Positions 26,284-34,214 of a stretch of DNA of 41,499 nt are shown one piece after another. Positions within the stretch are counted from its first letter, which is position 1, and each line of letters opens with the position of its first letter. The stretch lies in the NCBI GenBank assembly GCA_021790215.1, contig JAJYIG010000004.1:1-41499 (forward strand). The letters run 5' to 3'. The stretch comes from a bacterium (lineage in GTDB: Bacteria; Patescibacteriota; Microgenomatia; UBA8517). A program made the translations under genes and the position numbers. The notes under the pieces were generated by a model. It had not been told where the DNA came from. It saw only the letters and a program-made list of their open reading frames with translations, and did no database searches.

Positions 26284-27113
26284 TTATTTTTGTTGTTACC
26301 TGCGGATTTTACCAAACCCAGACGCCGAATTAAAGGGGTAAGGCTTCCCCACCCGTTTATTGAGGCCTGCATCCAAACATTGCCCAACGAAAATATTAAC
26401 CAATAAAGAACCAACCCTGACGGGAATTTGTATCCAAAATAAAGTGTCATTAAAGGAACAAAATACATTGTTGATTGTTGCATAGCAAGCTGAATATCAT
26501 CGGTCTCGGATTTTGTTTTTTTGGCTATTTTTTCTTCAGCAGTAACATAAGGAACCATAATTTTTGCCGACAAAAATTGCGCCACAATGGCTAAAACCAA
26601 AAATACTCCAGGAACAGCAAGTGGGACTCCCGGGATATTAAAAAGGTCAGGTTTGCTTACATCAAGATATAAAAATCCTGTATTAAGACTTACACCTTGT
26701 GTGATCTTAAGGGGCTCGTATAAAAGTGCATTAAGCTTTGCAATTGATGCTGCGTTGTTAGACAAAGATGATGCAAAAACTTGATAGAATGTGATCAATA
26801 TTACAAGCTGTAAGATCTGAAAAATACATCCAGTACTGGGATTAATTTTATTTTGTTTATAAAGTTCTGCTTGTGCTTGCGAAAATTTAAGTTTGTCATT
26901 TTTATATTTCTTTTTAAGTTTATCCACCTGTGGTTGAATTGCTCGAATTTTCTTCATCGACTCAATTTGGGGTTTACTTAGCGGGCGGGTTATAAGAAAC
27001 AAAAAAGAGCTGAAAAGAAGGATCGCAATACCTAGATTGTGACCAAAGAAATTATAAAAAAGGATCAAACCGTTTGCTAAAGGTTGTGTAAGAATTATTG
27101 CAAAAATATTCAT
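26280..27113 (-). CDS. yidC: Membrane protein insertase YidC/Oxa1
   Basis: The 277-residue protein has the five-helix Oxa1 core without the large periplasmic P1 domain of proteobacterial Yid[21 protein letters not shown] is the conserved coiled cytoplasmic loop and [11 protein letters not shown] lies just before the second helix. A later loop ([13 protein letters not shown]) is charged. It inserts membrane proteins alone or with Sec. Confidence 0.94.
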   Translation of the reverse strand: MNIFAIILTQPLANGLILFYNFFGHNLGIAILLFSSFLFLITRPLSKPQIESMKKIRAIQPQVDKLKKKYKNDKLKFSQAQAELYKQNKINPSTGCIFQILQLVILITFYQVFASSLSNNAASIAKLNALLYEPLKITQGVSLNTGFLYLDVSKPDLFNIPGVPLAVPGVFLVLAIVAQFLSAKIMVPYVTAEEKIAKKTKSETDDIQLAMQQSTMYFVPLMTLYFGYKFPSGLVLYWLIFSLGNVWMQASINGWGSLTPLIRRLGLVKSAGNNKNK

Positions 27114-27340
27114 ATTTTTTCAGGAACCGGATCATACCCGGATCCTCCCCAAGGATTACATTTGGAAAGACGCTTTGCCCCCATTGTCAACCCTTTAATA
27201 ACACCGTATTTTTCCAAAGCGTCAATTGTATATTGAGAACATGTGGGAGTAAATCTGCAACCACCCCCAAAAGATCCCTGTAAAATTGGTGAAACAAACT
27301 TTTTGTAAAACTTAATTAAACCGATAAATATTGATTTCAT
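27110..27340 (-). CDS. yidD: Membrane protein insertion efficiency factor YidD
   Basis: The 76-residue protein shows all family marks: an amphipathic N-terminus, [19 protein letters not shown] with its cysteines, and the closing [12 protein letters not shown]. It aids YidC-dependent insertion. It sits between rnpA and yidC with 4-base overlaps on both sides. Confidence 0.96.
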   Translation of the reverse strand: MKSIFIGLIKFYKKFVSPILQGSFGGGCRFTPTCSQYTIDALEKYGVIKGLTMGAKRLSKCNPWGGSGYDPVPEKI

Positions 27341-27681
27341 TTATATAATCCGCTTTCTTTAAGAGCAACCCTGACTTCCTTCATCACCTCAGCCGTGGAA
27401 ACTCTGATTATTGAAGTTTTGGCAAGGAAAATCACATCAAACCCCCTATTAAGATCTACTGACGACGTTCTTACGGCTTCGCTTAAAGCTCTTCTATATC
27501 TATTTCTGTCTGCAGCGTCCTTTGAAATCTTGGTAGAAACCACAAACGCGAACCTACTAGGATTAGTGTCTTCCCTTTTTAAGTAGGCAATACCAAAATT
27601 TACCGATTGGTACATCATCCCTTTTTCCTGAACACGTTCAAAGTCTTTTTTCTCTGTCAGTCTGGACTCTTTTGCAAGCAT
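27337..27681 (-). CDS. rnpA: Ribonuclease P protein component
   Basis: This 114-residue basic protein is the cofactor of the RNase P ribozyme, which trims tRNA 5' ends. It has the early [12 protein letters not shown] segment and the signature [14 protein letters not shown] near residue 58. It follows rpmH by 11 bases in the conserved order rpmH-rnpA-yidD-yidC. Confidence 0.96.
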   Translation of the reverse strand: MLAKESRLTEKKDFERVQEKGMMYQSVNFGIAYLKREDTNPSRFAFVVSTKISKDAADRNRYRRALSEAVRTSSVDLNRGFDVIFLAKTSIIRVSTAEVMKEVRVALKESGLYK

Positions 27682-27692
27682 TTTTGAAGAAG

Positions 27693-27833
27693 CTAAACAG
27701 TAAGGCTCTTTCTGCCTTTTAACCTCCTTCTCGCTAAAACCTTTTTACCATTCTTACTCTCCATTCTCCTACGGAATCCATGATTCCTCACTCTTTTAAT
27801 CTTGCTCGGTTGATATGTTCGCTTTGTAGACAT
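27693..27833 (-). CDS. rpmH: Ribosomal protein bL34
   Basis: The 46-residue product is short and very basic. It reads [20 protein letters not shown] at the start and ends in a Lys/Arg-rich tail ([13 protein letters not shown]), which is diagnostic for bL34. The ATG at 27833 has TAGTATAAT six bases upstream. It heads the operon running to the O-antigen ligase-like gene and diverges from dnaA. Confidence 0.96.
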   Translation of the reverse strand: MSTKRTYQPSKIKRVRNHGFRRRMESKNGKKVLARRRLKGRKSLTV

Positions 27834-27839
27834 GGCGTA

Positions 27840-27848
27840 ATTATACTA
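27840..27848 (-). promoter_or_regulatory. -10 element of the rpmH operon
   Basis: A perfect TATAAT (27840-27845, minus strand; TAGTATAAT with the upstream bases) ends six bases before the rpmH ATG, again a leaderless geometry. Confidence 0.65.
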
Positions 27849-27947
27849 CAAAAAATAGACAATGTGGAAATAGATCTTGAATTTCCTAATAGAATTATAG
27901 AAAACACTCATAACATCCAAGTTTCGAGCCTCAAAAAATTTTGACCC

Positions 27948-27976
27948 TTGACGAATTGTGGATAACTCATTAAAAA
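27948..27976 (+). promoter_or_regulatory. Probable dnaA promoter with an internal DnaA box
   Basis: TTGACG (27948-27953) and TAAAAA (27971-27976) are separated by 17 bases. Between them lies TGTGGATAA (27957-27965), a perfect DnaA box in reverse orientation, which would let DnaA shut off its own gene. A second -10-like TATAAT (28003-28008) lies three bases before the ATG. Confidence 0.6.
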
Positions 27977-28011
27977 ATACGGTACGGATAGATTTATTCT
28001 TTTATAATAAA

Positions 28012-29373
28012 ATGGATACAAAACAAGCCTGGAAAGATTCTTTGGAAATTATTAAGATTTCGGTCTCCCCCGCTATATTTTCCACTTGGTTTCTACAAAC
28101 ACATCTTTCTTCTTTAAAAGATCTGGGTGAAAGGGTAACAGCTGAGGTCGGATGCCCCACATCTTTTGCCAAAAATACAATTGAATCCAGATATTTTGGT
28201 TTGGTGCAGGATTCTCTTATCAAAGTTCTTGGTAAAAACTGCGACCTTATATTTGCTGTTAAGGAAAACCCTGACAAAATAAAACATACCGATGGTGTCG
28301 TAAGCCCGCTTTTCACAGAAGAAAAAGAAGATGAAGGCTTTTTAGAAAGACTGCAAAGAGCAAGGATACGACCAAGTTTCACCTTTGAAAATTTCGCAGT
28401 CTCGTCAAGTAACCAGATGGCTCACGCCGCAGCCCAGGCTGTATCACAAAGTCTAGGTTCTGCTTATAATCCGCTTTTTATTTGGGGTGGTGTGGGAGTA
28501 GGTAAGACTCATCTTATGGTTTCCGTAGGGAACCACACTTTAAAAATTAATCCTAATAAAAAAGTTCTTTTTTGCACGGGTGAGGATTTTACAAACGACA
28601 TTGTCGAAGGGATTAGAAACAAAACAACTCAAGCTTTCAGAAATAAATACAGAAGGCTGGACTTACTACTAATTGACGATATTCAATTCATTGCAGGTAA
28701 AGACACTGTGCAAGAAGAGTTCTTTCATACCTTCAATGCAGTAACTTCGGCCGGTGGCCAAATAATATTAACCTCAGACAGACCTCCGTCAGAGATATCA
28801 AAACTTGAAGAAAGACTTAGAAGTAGGTTCGAAGCAGGACTTATTGTAGATGTTGCTCCTCCAGATTTTGAGCTTAGATGTGCCATCACACAAATCAAAG
28901 CCAAAGAAAAGGGACTGGATATCACCAGCGATCAGGCACAAATGATAGCAGCCAACATTGAATCGGCCAGAAAAATCGAAGGTATATTAACAAGACTTTT
29001 AACTGAAGTTCATATTAAAAAATCCCCAATTACAAACGATTCTATAGAATCCGCGCTTGGCAAAGATTCTGATGCCGGAGCCCAAATTGTCAGAAAATCT
29101 CCCCAAGAAGTCACAGATGCTGTTTCAAAATATTACCAAGTCGGGAAAAGGTTAATTTTAGGGGAGAGTAGGGCACGCCCAATAGCAAGACCAAGACAAA
29201 TTTTAATGTATCTCCTAAGAACACAACTTGGAATTCCTCTTGAAGAGGTTGGAAGACTGGTTGGAGGAAGGGATCACACAACAGTTATGCACGCTGTGGA
29301 GAAAGTTACACAACTAGCCACAAACGATGTGCAAATCAGGGAGGATATTTTGAAGATAAAACAGACAATTTGA
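28012..29373 (+). CDS. dnaA: Chromosomal replication initiator DnaA
   Basis: DnaA opens the origin and loads the helicase. Domain I begins MDTKQAWKDSLEIIK, which is why the ATG at 28012 is preferred over the GTG at 27958 that falls within a DnaA box. The AAA+ domain has Walker A GGVGVGKTH and Walker B LLLIDDIQF. Domain IV carries the box-binding signature VGGRDHTTVMHAVEKV. At 453 residues it is full length. The next gene is dnaN, the standard origin order. Confidence 0.97.
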   Translation: MDTKQAWKDSLEIIKISVSPAIFSTWFLQTHLSSLKDLGERVTAEVGCPTSFAKNTIESRYFGLVQDSLIKVLGKNCDLIFAVKENPDKIKHTDGVVSPLFTEEKEDEGFLERLQRARIRPSFTFENFAVSSSNQMAHAAAQAVSQSLGSAYNPLFIWGGVGVGKTHLMVSVGNHTLKINPNKKVLFCTGEDFTNDIVEGIRNKTTQAFRNKYRRLDLLLIDDIQFIAGKDTVQEEFFHTFNAVTSAGGQIILTSDRPPSEISKLEERLRSRFEAGLIVDVAPPDFELRCAITQIKAKEKGLDITSDQAQMIAANIESARKIEGILTRLLTEVHIKKSPITNDSIESALGKDSDAGAQIVRKSPQEVTDAVSKYYQVGKRLILGESRARPIARPRQILMYLLRTQLGIPLEEVGRLVGGRDHTTVMHAVEKVTQLATNDVQIREDILKIKQTI

Positions 29374-29595
29374 GGATAATAATGAAGGGTATTGCACTTA
29401 TCAACACTGAAGCTAGAATTATCCACAATTTTATTAACAATTGGGTAAGCACAATATCAACACGAATATGTCCCGAATCTCAGAATCAAAACGATAAAAT
29501 TTTCAACTTATAAACACTGCCTACTACTAGAACTACTAGTTAATATATGATAATAAGAGAGAAGACAAAAAGAACCTTTTTAAATTATTAATAAA
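29374..29595 (+). other. Probable chromosomal origin (oriC) between dnaA and dnaN
   Basis: This 222-base AT-rich gap has no gene. It carries DnaA boxes on the plus strand: perfect TTATCCACA (29419-29427) and near-matches TTATCAACA (29398-29406) and TTATAAACA (29508-29516). The last box is followed by a short GC-rich step and then CTACTACTAGAACTACTA (29521-29538), whose complement is the 3'-GAT-5' DnaA-trio pattern, and then AT-rich DNA likely to unwind. Gene order rpmH/dnaA/dnaN supports the call. Confidence 0.82.
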
Positions 29596-30723
29596 ATGAA
29601 ATTTCAGATTCTTCAGGAAAATTTATCAAAAGCGGTTGGGGTTGCTTCAAGGTTTGCTAGCACAAAAGCGCAACTCCCAATTTTAGGAAACATTCTTTTA
29701 TCAACCAAAAAAAGTAAAGTTTATGTTTCATCTACAAACTTGGAAATTTCAGCTTCGGTACAGGTCGGAGCAAAAATAGAAGAAGAGGGGGAGATAAGTA
29801 TTCCTGCAAAGGTTATCTCTGAGTTAGTTTCTAATTTACCCAAAGAAACTATTTTTCTTTCTGCTGAAAAGGAACAATTAAAAATTTCCACCACAGGTTT
29901 TTCTTCCAAGATTTTGGGTATAAACTCATCCGATTTTCCAAAAATTCCTACAAGTATTAATCAAGAAAAAGCTGTGAAACTTTCACAAGAAGCTTTGTCT
30001 GCCGCCTTGTCTCAGGTTCTTTTTGCTACATCTGTAGATGAGACAAGGCCGATTCTAACCGGAGTTTTGTTTTTATTTTCTAGTAATTCACTTTCGCTGA
30101 TAGCGACGGATGGGTTTAGACTTTCTAGAAAAATTATTACATTTGATATAAAGAAAGAAGATGTTGGAAAGGTGATTATTCCTAAAGGAGTTCTGGGAGA
30201 AATAGTGAGAGTAGATTCTTCTGTAGGGGAGATTTTGATGCTCAGAGAAGATAGGGAAAAACAGGTTATTTTTGGAATGGGGAATACAATTTTAACTTCG
30301 AGATTATTGGAGGGTGAATATCCGGACTTTGAGAAAATAATTCCTAAAAGCTCAATAGTAAAGGTATTACTCGATAAAGAAGAGTTTTTAAGGGCAATAA
30401 AGCTGGCGTCGATTTTTGCAAGAGAATCGGCTAATATTGTCAAAATTAAAGTTTTAGAGGATTCTGTTAGAGTTTCGGCGGAAAGTGGTTCTGCCGGAAG
30501 TCAGGAGGCAAAAGTGGATGCAAAAGTGGATTTGGGTGGGGGCGAATATACTGAACCATTTGAAATCGCCTTCAACTATAAATTTTTGGAAGATTTCCTT
30601 CACTCAGTTACCGGAGAGGAAGTAGAAATGAGATTTTCCGGAGTTTCTTCCGCTGGAGTTTTTCTTGATCCTAAAGATTCATCTTATCTTCACTTGATAA
30701 TGCCGGTTAAGATTCAGGATTAA
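29596..30723 (+). CDS. dnaN: DNA polymerase III sliding clamp (beta subunit)
   Basis: This 375-residue, three-domain clamp tethers the replicative polymerase to DNA. The start MKFQILQENLSKAVGVASRF, the middle VLFATSVDETRPILTGV and LIATDGFRLS, and the closing HLIMPVKI are family hallmarks. No Shine-Dalgarno sequence precedes the ATG; TAAATT lies nine bases upstream. Its stop overlaps the stop of the convergent gene at 30720. Confidence 0.97.
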   Translation: MKFQILQENLSKAVGVASRFASTKAQLPILGNILLSTKKSKVYVSSTNLEISASVQVGAKIEEEGEISIPAKVISELVSNLPKETIFLSAEKEQLKISTTGFSSKILGINSSDFPKIPTSINQEKAVKLSQEALSAALSQVLFATSVDETRPILTGVLFLFSSNSLSLIATDGFRLSRKIITFDIKKEDVGKVIIPKGVLGEIVRVDSSVGEILMLREDREKQVIFGMGNTILTSRLLEGEYPDFEKIIPKSSIVKVLLDKEEFLRAIKLASIFARESANIVKIKVLEDSVRVSAESGSAGSQEAKVDAKVDLGGGEYTEPFEIAFNYKFLEDFLHSVTGEEVEMRFSGVSSAGVFLDPKDSSYLHLIMPVKIQD

Positions 30724-31295
30724 TATCCACTCGGGGAAGGGGGGGTGAGGGAATATCCATCCGCCCAGGTTTTGACAAAGTCGTCAATTGTAGTTGGTTG
30801 AAAATACCAAATTTCAAGTAATGTTCCATCTGTGTGTCCCAAATAGGCTATGCCGTTTTGAGGATAAACATACAGGTTAAAGTGATTGTTACTAAGAGTG
30901 TTATAAAACATATACGGTGCTACTCCGTAGACATTTGTCACGTAATCTGCATTGATATTGTCATTTGAATTTACAATTTCTTTAATTAATTGAGCGGAAC
31001 CGTTTGTATAAATCACCTCGTTAAATCTATATTGATTTGTGGATTTATATTGAGAGATAGTTTCTCCGTTTACTGTTTTGGTGCTGACCGGTTTTCCAAG
31101 TTGCTCAGCAACCTGATCCGGAGTGCTTATTCCTGGTACTAATGATTTAAAAGTGGCAGATGGTGGGGTATTTGTGTGTGTTTTATTTGTTTGTGTGGGA
31201 CTTTTAATAAACAAATTAGCAACATAGAGAATAAATGCGATAACAACTAAAAGTAGTATCCAATACTTTCTGATAAACATAAATATTTTTCTCAT
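30720..31295 (-). CDS. Membrane-anchored small protein, BamE/SmpA-like fold possible
   Basis: This 191-residue protein has one N-terminal membrane helix (about residues 8-28), a Thr/Pro/Ser linker and an extracellular domain of about 145 residues. SLVPGISTPDQVAEQLGKP near residue 50 has the pattern seen at the start of SmpA/OmlA (BamE) domains, but the rest does not clearly match. It lies 29 bases after the 962-residue protein gene with its own strong extended -10, so it may be part of the secretion locus or a separate unit. Confidence 0.6.
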   Translation of the reverse strand: MRKIFMFIRKYWILLLVVIAFILYVANLFIKSPTQTNKTHTNTPPSATFKSLVPGISTPDQVAEQLGKPVSTKTVNGETISQYKSTNQYRFNEVIYTNGSAQLIKEIVNSNDNINADYVTNVYGVAPYMFYNTLSNNHFNLYVYPQNGIAYLGHTDGTLLEIWYFQPTTIDDFVKTWADGYSLTPPSPSGY

Positions 31296-31301
31296 TATTT
31301 A

Positions 31302-31310
31302 ATTATATCA
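31302..31310 (-). promoter_or_regulatory. Consensus extended -10 before the gene ending at 30720
   Basis: On the minus strand TGATATAAT matches TGnTATAAT perfectly and ends six bases before the ATG at 31295. It is the best single example of the leaderless layout. Confidence 0.75.
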
Positions 31311-31324
31311 ATTTTAAACTAAAC

Positions 31325-34213
31325 CTATGGCGCAAACATCACACTTTTAGCAAACAAATAATGTTTGGGGTACTGATTAATGTAATTGGTAATACAATTA
31401 TTCCATGACGGTCTTCCAACATATAAAGCATCACCCTCAGCCATACTTTCAGCATCATTTCCGGCTGTGGCATTGTATGTACACAAAGACCACTCAGATT
31501 GAGGTACTTGCTCATTAAATAATTGCTGATAACTACCGTTTATGGCTTGTATATGATGTGTGGTTTCGTGGGTGAGAATATAAAGAGCATCACTTGTTGA
31601 ACGTATACCACATTGATTAAAGTTGATATTACAATTTGATTGCTCAATATCTCTTGCATAGAATGTACCATTACAAGTTCCTCCTGTTCCCACAGGTGAA
31701 GGGTCACTTGTTGTGTAGCAGAGTTTAACAACACCTTTAGCGCAAACTTTGGATGCAAAATTTGGATACTGAGCGGCCAGTTGTGCTGCTGCTTGAGTTA
31801 GATTTGATTTTAGGCTGGGAACGGCACTCCACGAAGTGTCATTCAGATCAAAACAGTTTAGAGGACAGTCTCCGAAACACACTGAAGCAGAGCCTGTCTC
31901 AGAAACTTTTCCTCCGCTTTCCGATGTGGCGGAAACGTTAATATTATCCGTTATAAGTGAATTTTGATAATTTGAACCATAATTGGATGTAAAGGTAAAT
32001 ACAAATGGGTTAGATGGTGTGATTGTTAAGGGTGTTGAAGGAATGTTTTCCAGGCCTTTGCAATCGATTTTTGTATTATCTTTTTTAATTGCCTGACAAT
32101 CATTTTTGAAGGTGATATTGGTTAGGGTGTCTTTTTTGGCAGTTATCGTAATTGTATAGGTAATTGTGGTGGGAGAGGCAACTTGTCCGGAGGGGTTAGC
32201 TGATTTTTGGACATCAATGTATGGATTGGAACTGCTAAGCAAACTTCCTGTTGGGGGAACAACATAAGCTCCAGAGTTAATAATAAAAAGCATTAGGGCA
32301 ACAACAACAGGGAAGGAAACGAGAATTATCATAATGGGAAGTCCGACAGCTCCCAAAAAAGCTGACCCTAAAACTTTAAATAACGAACCAATACTCCCAA
32401 ATAGCGATGTGGTTGCTGATCTCAAACCTCCACCCGCACCGATAAAAGATGAGGCTCCTGCTATGGTTATTGGTGTTCCTACTAAAACCAACGGGACTGA
32501 ACCGGTTAGAAGTCCAGCAAGTAGTGTACCGATACCACCAAAGAGGAGAAGATCTTTATGGTCTTCTATAAACTTTTTAATTTTTGGCAAAGTAGAGACT
32601 ACTAGTCCTACGATTGCCCCTATAATTAATCCCGGAACGTTTCCAATTAAGGCACCCAACCCTGTAGCAGTTGCTGCTTCCCCGGCACCTATTCCTGTGC
32701 CGACAGCAGCTATTCCAGTTTCTGCTCCGATAGCGGCACCACCTACTGTTGCACCAGCCTCAGTTCCAATTGCGCTGCCGGCCGTTGCTAAAACCCCAGT
32801 TTCAACACCTGTGGTAACCGTGGCGGCTTCAACTGCTGTGACTCCTTCTGTCGCTGCAATTGTTGTACTAGCCATCTCTGTAACAGGTGCAGCAGCTGTG
32901 AAGCCAAAGTCTATTTCAAGAGTATTTCCTAAACCTTCAAAAAATCCTGTTGCGCCGGGAATTTGCTGTATAAATCCTCCAAGAAAACTTTCACCAAGAG
33001 GGACTGTCTCTTCAAGTCCGACAAAAGAGAGTATTTGTTGACCAAAAGCACTATTGTAAACCCCTGAAATTACACTATCGGCAGGCAGTTTTGCGATTTG
33101 GGAATTTAGGAATGTGCGTGCTTGACCAAGTAGAATTTTTTTTGCTCCGTCAGTGGCAAGAGAATTTATACTGTCAAAAACTCCTGATTGGTTTTGAAGG
33201 AGGTTTATGTAGCCATGATTTAATTGATCCAGGTGCACCTCGTTTGTGTAACCCTCCATTGGTTGAGAAGAAAGACTAACTTTAATATCACTTGGGTCGG
33301 GGCCAAATACTGTGAGAGCTAAATCATTATCTACAGATGATAGTACTCTACGGCTCAACTCCATAGAGTCTTTGAAAAAGACAAGTTCTTTAGATGCGTC
33401 TCGAATAAGATTTAGAGTGTCTTTGTTTGGAATAGCAGCAGGAACGACGGAAGCATCTTTTGATATAGAACTCAAAATTGCTGCTTGTGTGTTTGATGAA
33501 ACAGTAGCCCGGGGATTATTTATTGTATAGACTGTGTCGAAGGCAACTTTATCTGCCAAGAAGTCTATTTCCTCATTTGTTAGTGTTTTTGCATATATAG
33601 GAGAAATCTTTTCTCTGATGTTTTTAGCAAGATCCTGTCTGAACGATTGAGGATGATTTTTGGCTTCGTTAATAAATACTTTAACGTTAGAACTTGGCTC
33701 CGGACTGGGAGGTGCTTCCACTTTTGCATACACCTTCTTATCTTTTAGAGATTCTTGAATTTGCTCTTGTTTCCTGATTTTGTCAGCAATCTCTTTTTTT
33801 GCTTTTTGTGCCGCTTGGATTTCCTGCTGTTTTGCAATTGCAGCCTTGACTGCAGCGTCAGATTCCACCTTGGCTTTAGCTTTGGCAGATTCCCTTTGTT
33901 CTCTTTCTTTTTCTTGAGCCTCACGAGTTTCTTTCCCTGGAATGTTTGCTTCGGGATTTTGAGTTTCAACCCCCGCCAGTTTTATGACAGCTTGTTCGGC
34001 ATTTTTAATATTTTTGAAATCTTTATCTGATGTGATTTTTATGCCGGTTAGACGGAAAACAAATTCAATAAAACCTTTACGATTGTTCCAATTAAATTCT
34101 CCGGAAACGTATGGTTTGTCTACGGAATAAATTATTCCTTCCGGAAAAAAGTGGGAGAAAGCATCAATTATAAATTTGATATTTTCTTTGGTGAGACTTA
34201 CTTTATCTGTCAT
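31325..34213 (-). CDS. Large secretion-locus membrane protein with C-terminal putative zinc protease
   Basis: The 962-residue chain has several parts. A soluble start (1-100) precedes a Lys/Glu/Ala-rich coiled coil (about 105-165) and a helical region. An Ala/Gly-rich stretch runs into about four membrane segments (roughly 450-660). A beta-rich DUF11-like domain follows (NPYIDVQKSANPSGQ onward, about 668-790). The C-terminal domain has several Cys and HETTHH (882-887), an HExxH zinc site, with ESMAE (922-926) as a likely third ligand. It starts one base after virB4 ends, so it is co-transcribed. I do not recognise a described family; a tethered surface protease exported or displayed by the system is inferred. 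Confidence 0.75.
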   Translation of the reverse strand: MTDKVSLTKENIKFIIDAFSHFFPEGIIYSVDKPYVSGEFNWNNRKGFIEFVFRLTGIKITSDKDFKNIKNAEQAVIKLAGVETQNPEANIPGKETREAQEKEREQRESAKAKAKVESDAAVKAAIAKQQEIQAAQKAKKEIADKIRKQEQIQESLKDKKVYAKVEAPPSPEPSSNVKVFINEAKNHPQSFRQDLAKNIREKISPIYAKTLTNEEIDFLADKVAFDTVYTINNPRATVSSNTQAAILSSISKDASVVPAAIPNKDTLNLIRDASKELVFFKDSMELSRRVLSSVDNDLALTVFGPDPSDIKVSLSSQPMEGYTNEVHLDQLNHGYINLLQNQSGVFDSINSLATDGAKKILLGQARTFLNSQIAKLPADSVISGVYNSAFGQQILSFVGLEETVPLGESFLGGFIQQIPGATGFFEGLGNTLEIDFGFTAAAPVTEMASTTIAATEGVTAVEAATVTTGVETGVLATAGSAIGTEAGATVGGAAIGAETGIAAVGTGIGAGEAATATGLGALIGNVPGLIIGAIVGLVVSTLPKIKKFIEDHKDLLLFGGIGTLLAGLLTGSVPLVLVGTPITIAGASSFIGAGGGLRSATTSLFGSIGSLFKVLGSAFLGAVGLPIMIILVSFPVVVALMLFIINSGAYVVPPTGSLLSSSNPYIDVQKSANPSGQVASPTTITYTITITAKKDTLTNITFKNDCQAIKKDNTKIDCKGLENIPSTPLTITPSNPFVFTFTSNYGSNYQNSLITDNINVSATSESGGKVSETGSASVCFGDCPLNCFDLNDTSWSAVPSLKSNLTQAAAQLAAQYPNFASKVCAKGVVKLCYTTSDPSPVGTGGTCNGTFYARDIEQSNCNINFNQCGIRSTSDALYILTHETTHHIQAINGSYQQLFNEQVPQSEWSLCTYNATAGNDAESMAEGDALYVGRPSWNNCITNYINQYPKHYLFAKSVMFAP

Positions 34214-34214
34214 T

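Noticed and set aside
32334-33041. 235-residue Pro/Ala-rich open frame on the plus strand
   Set aside because: It is the complement of the Ala/Gly-rich part of the 962-residue protein; the composition explains the lack of stops.
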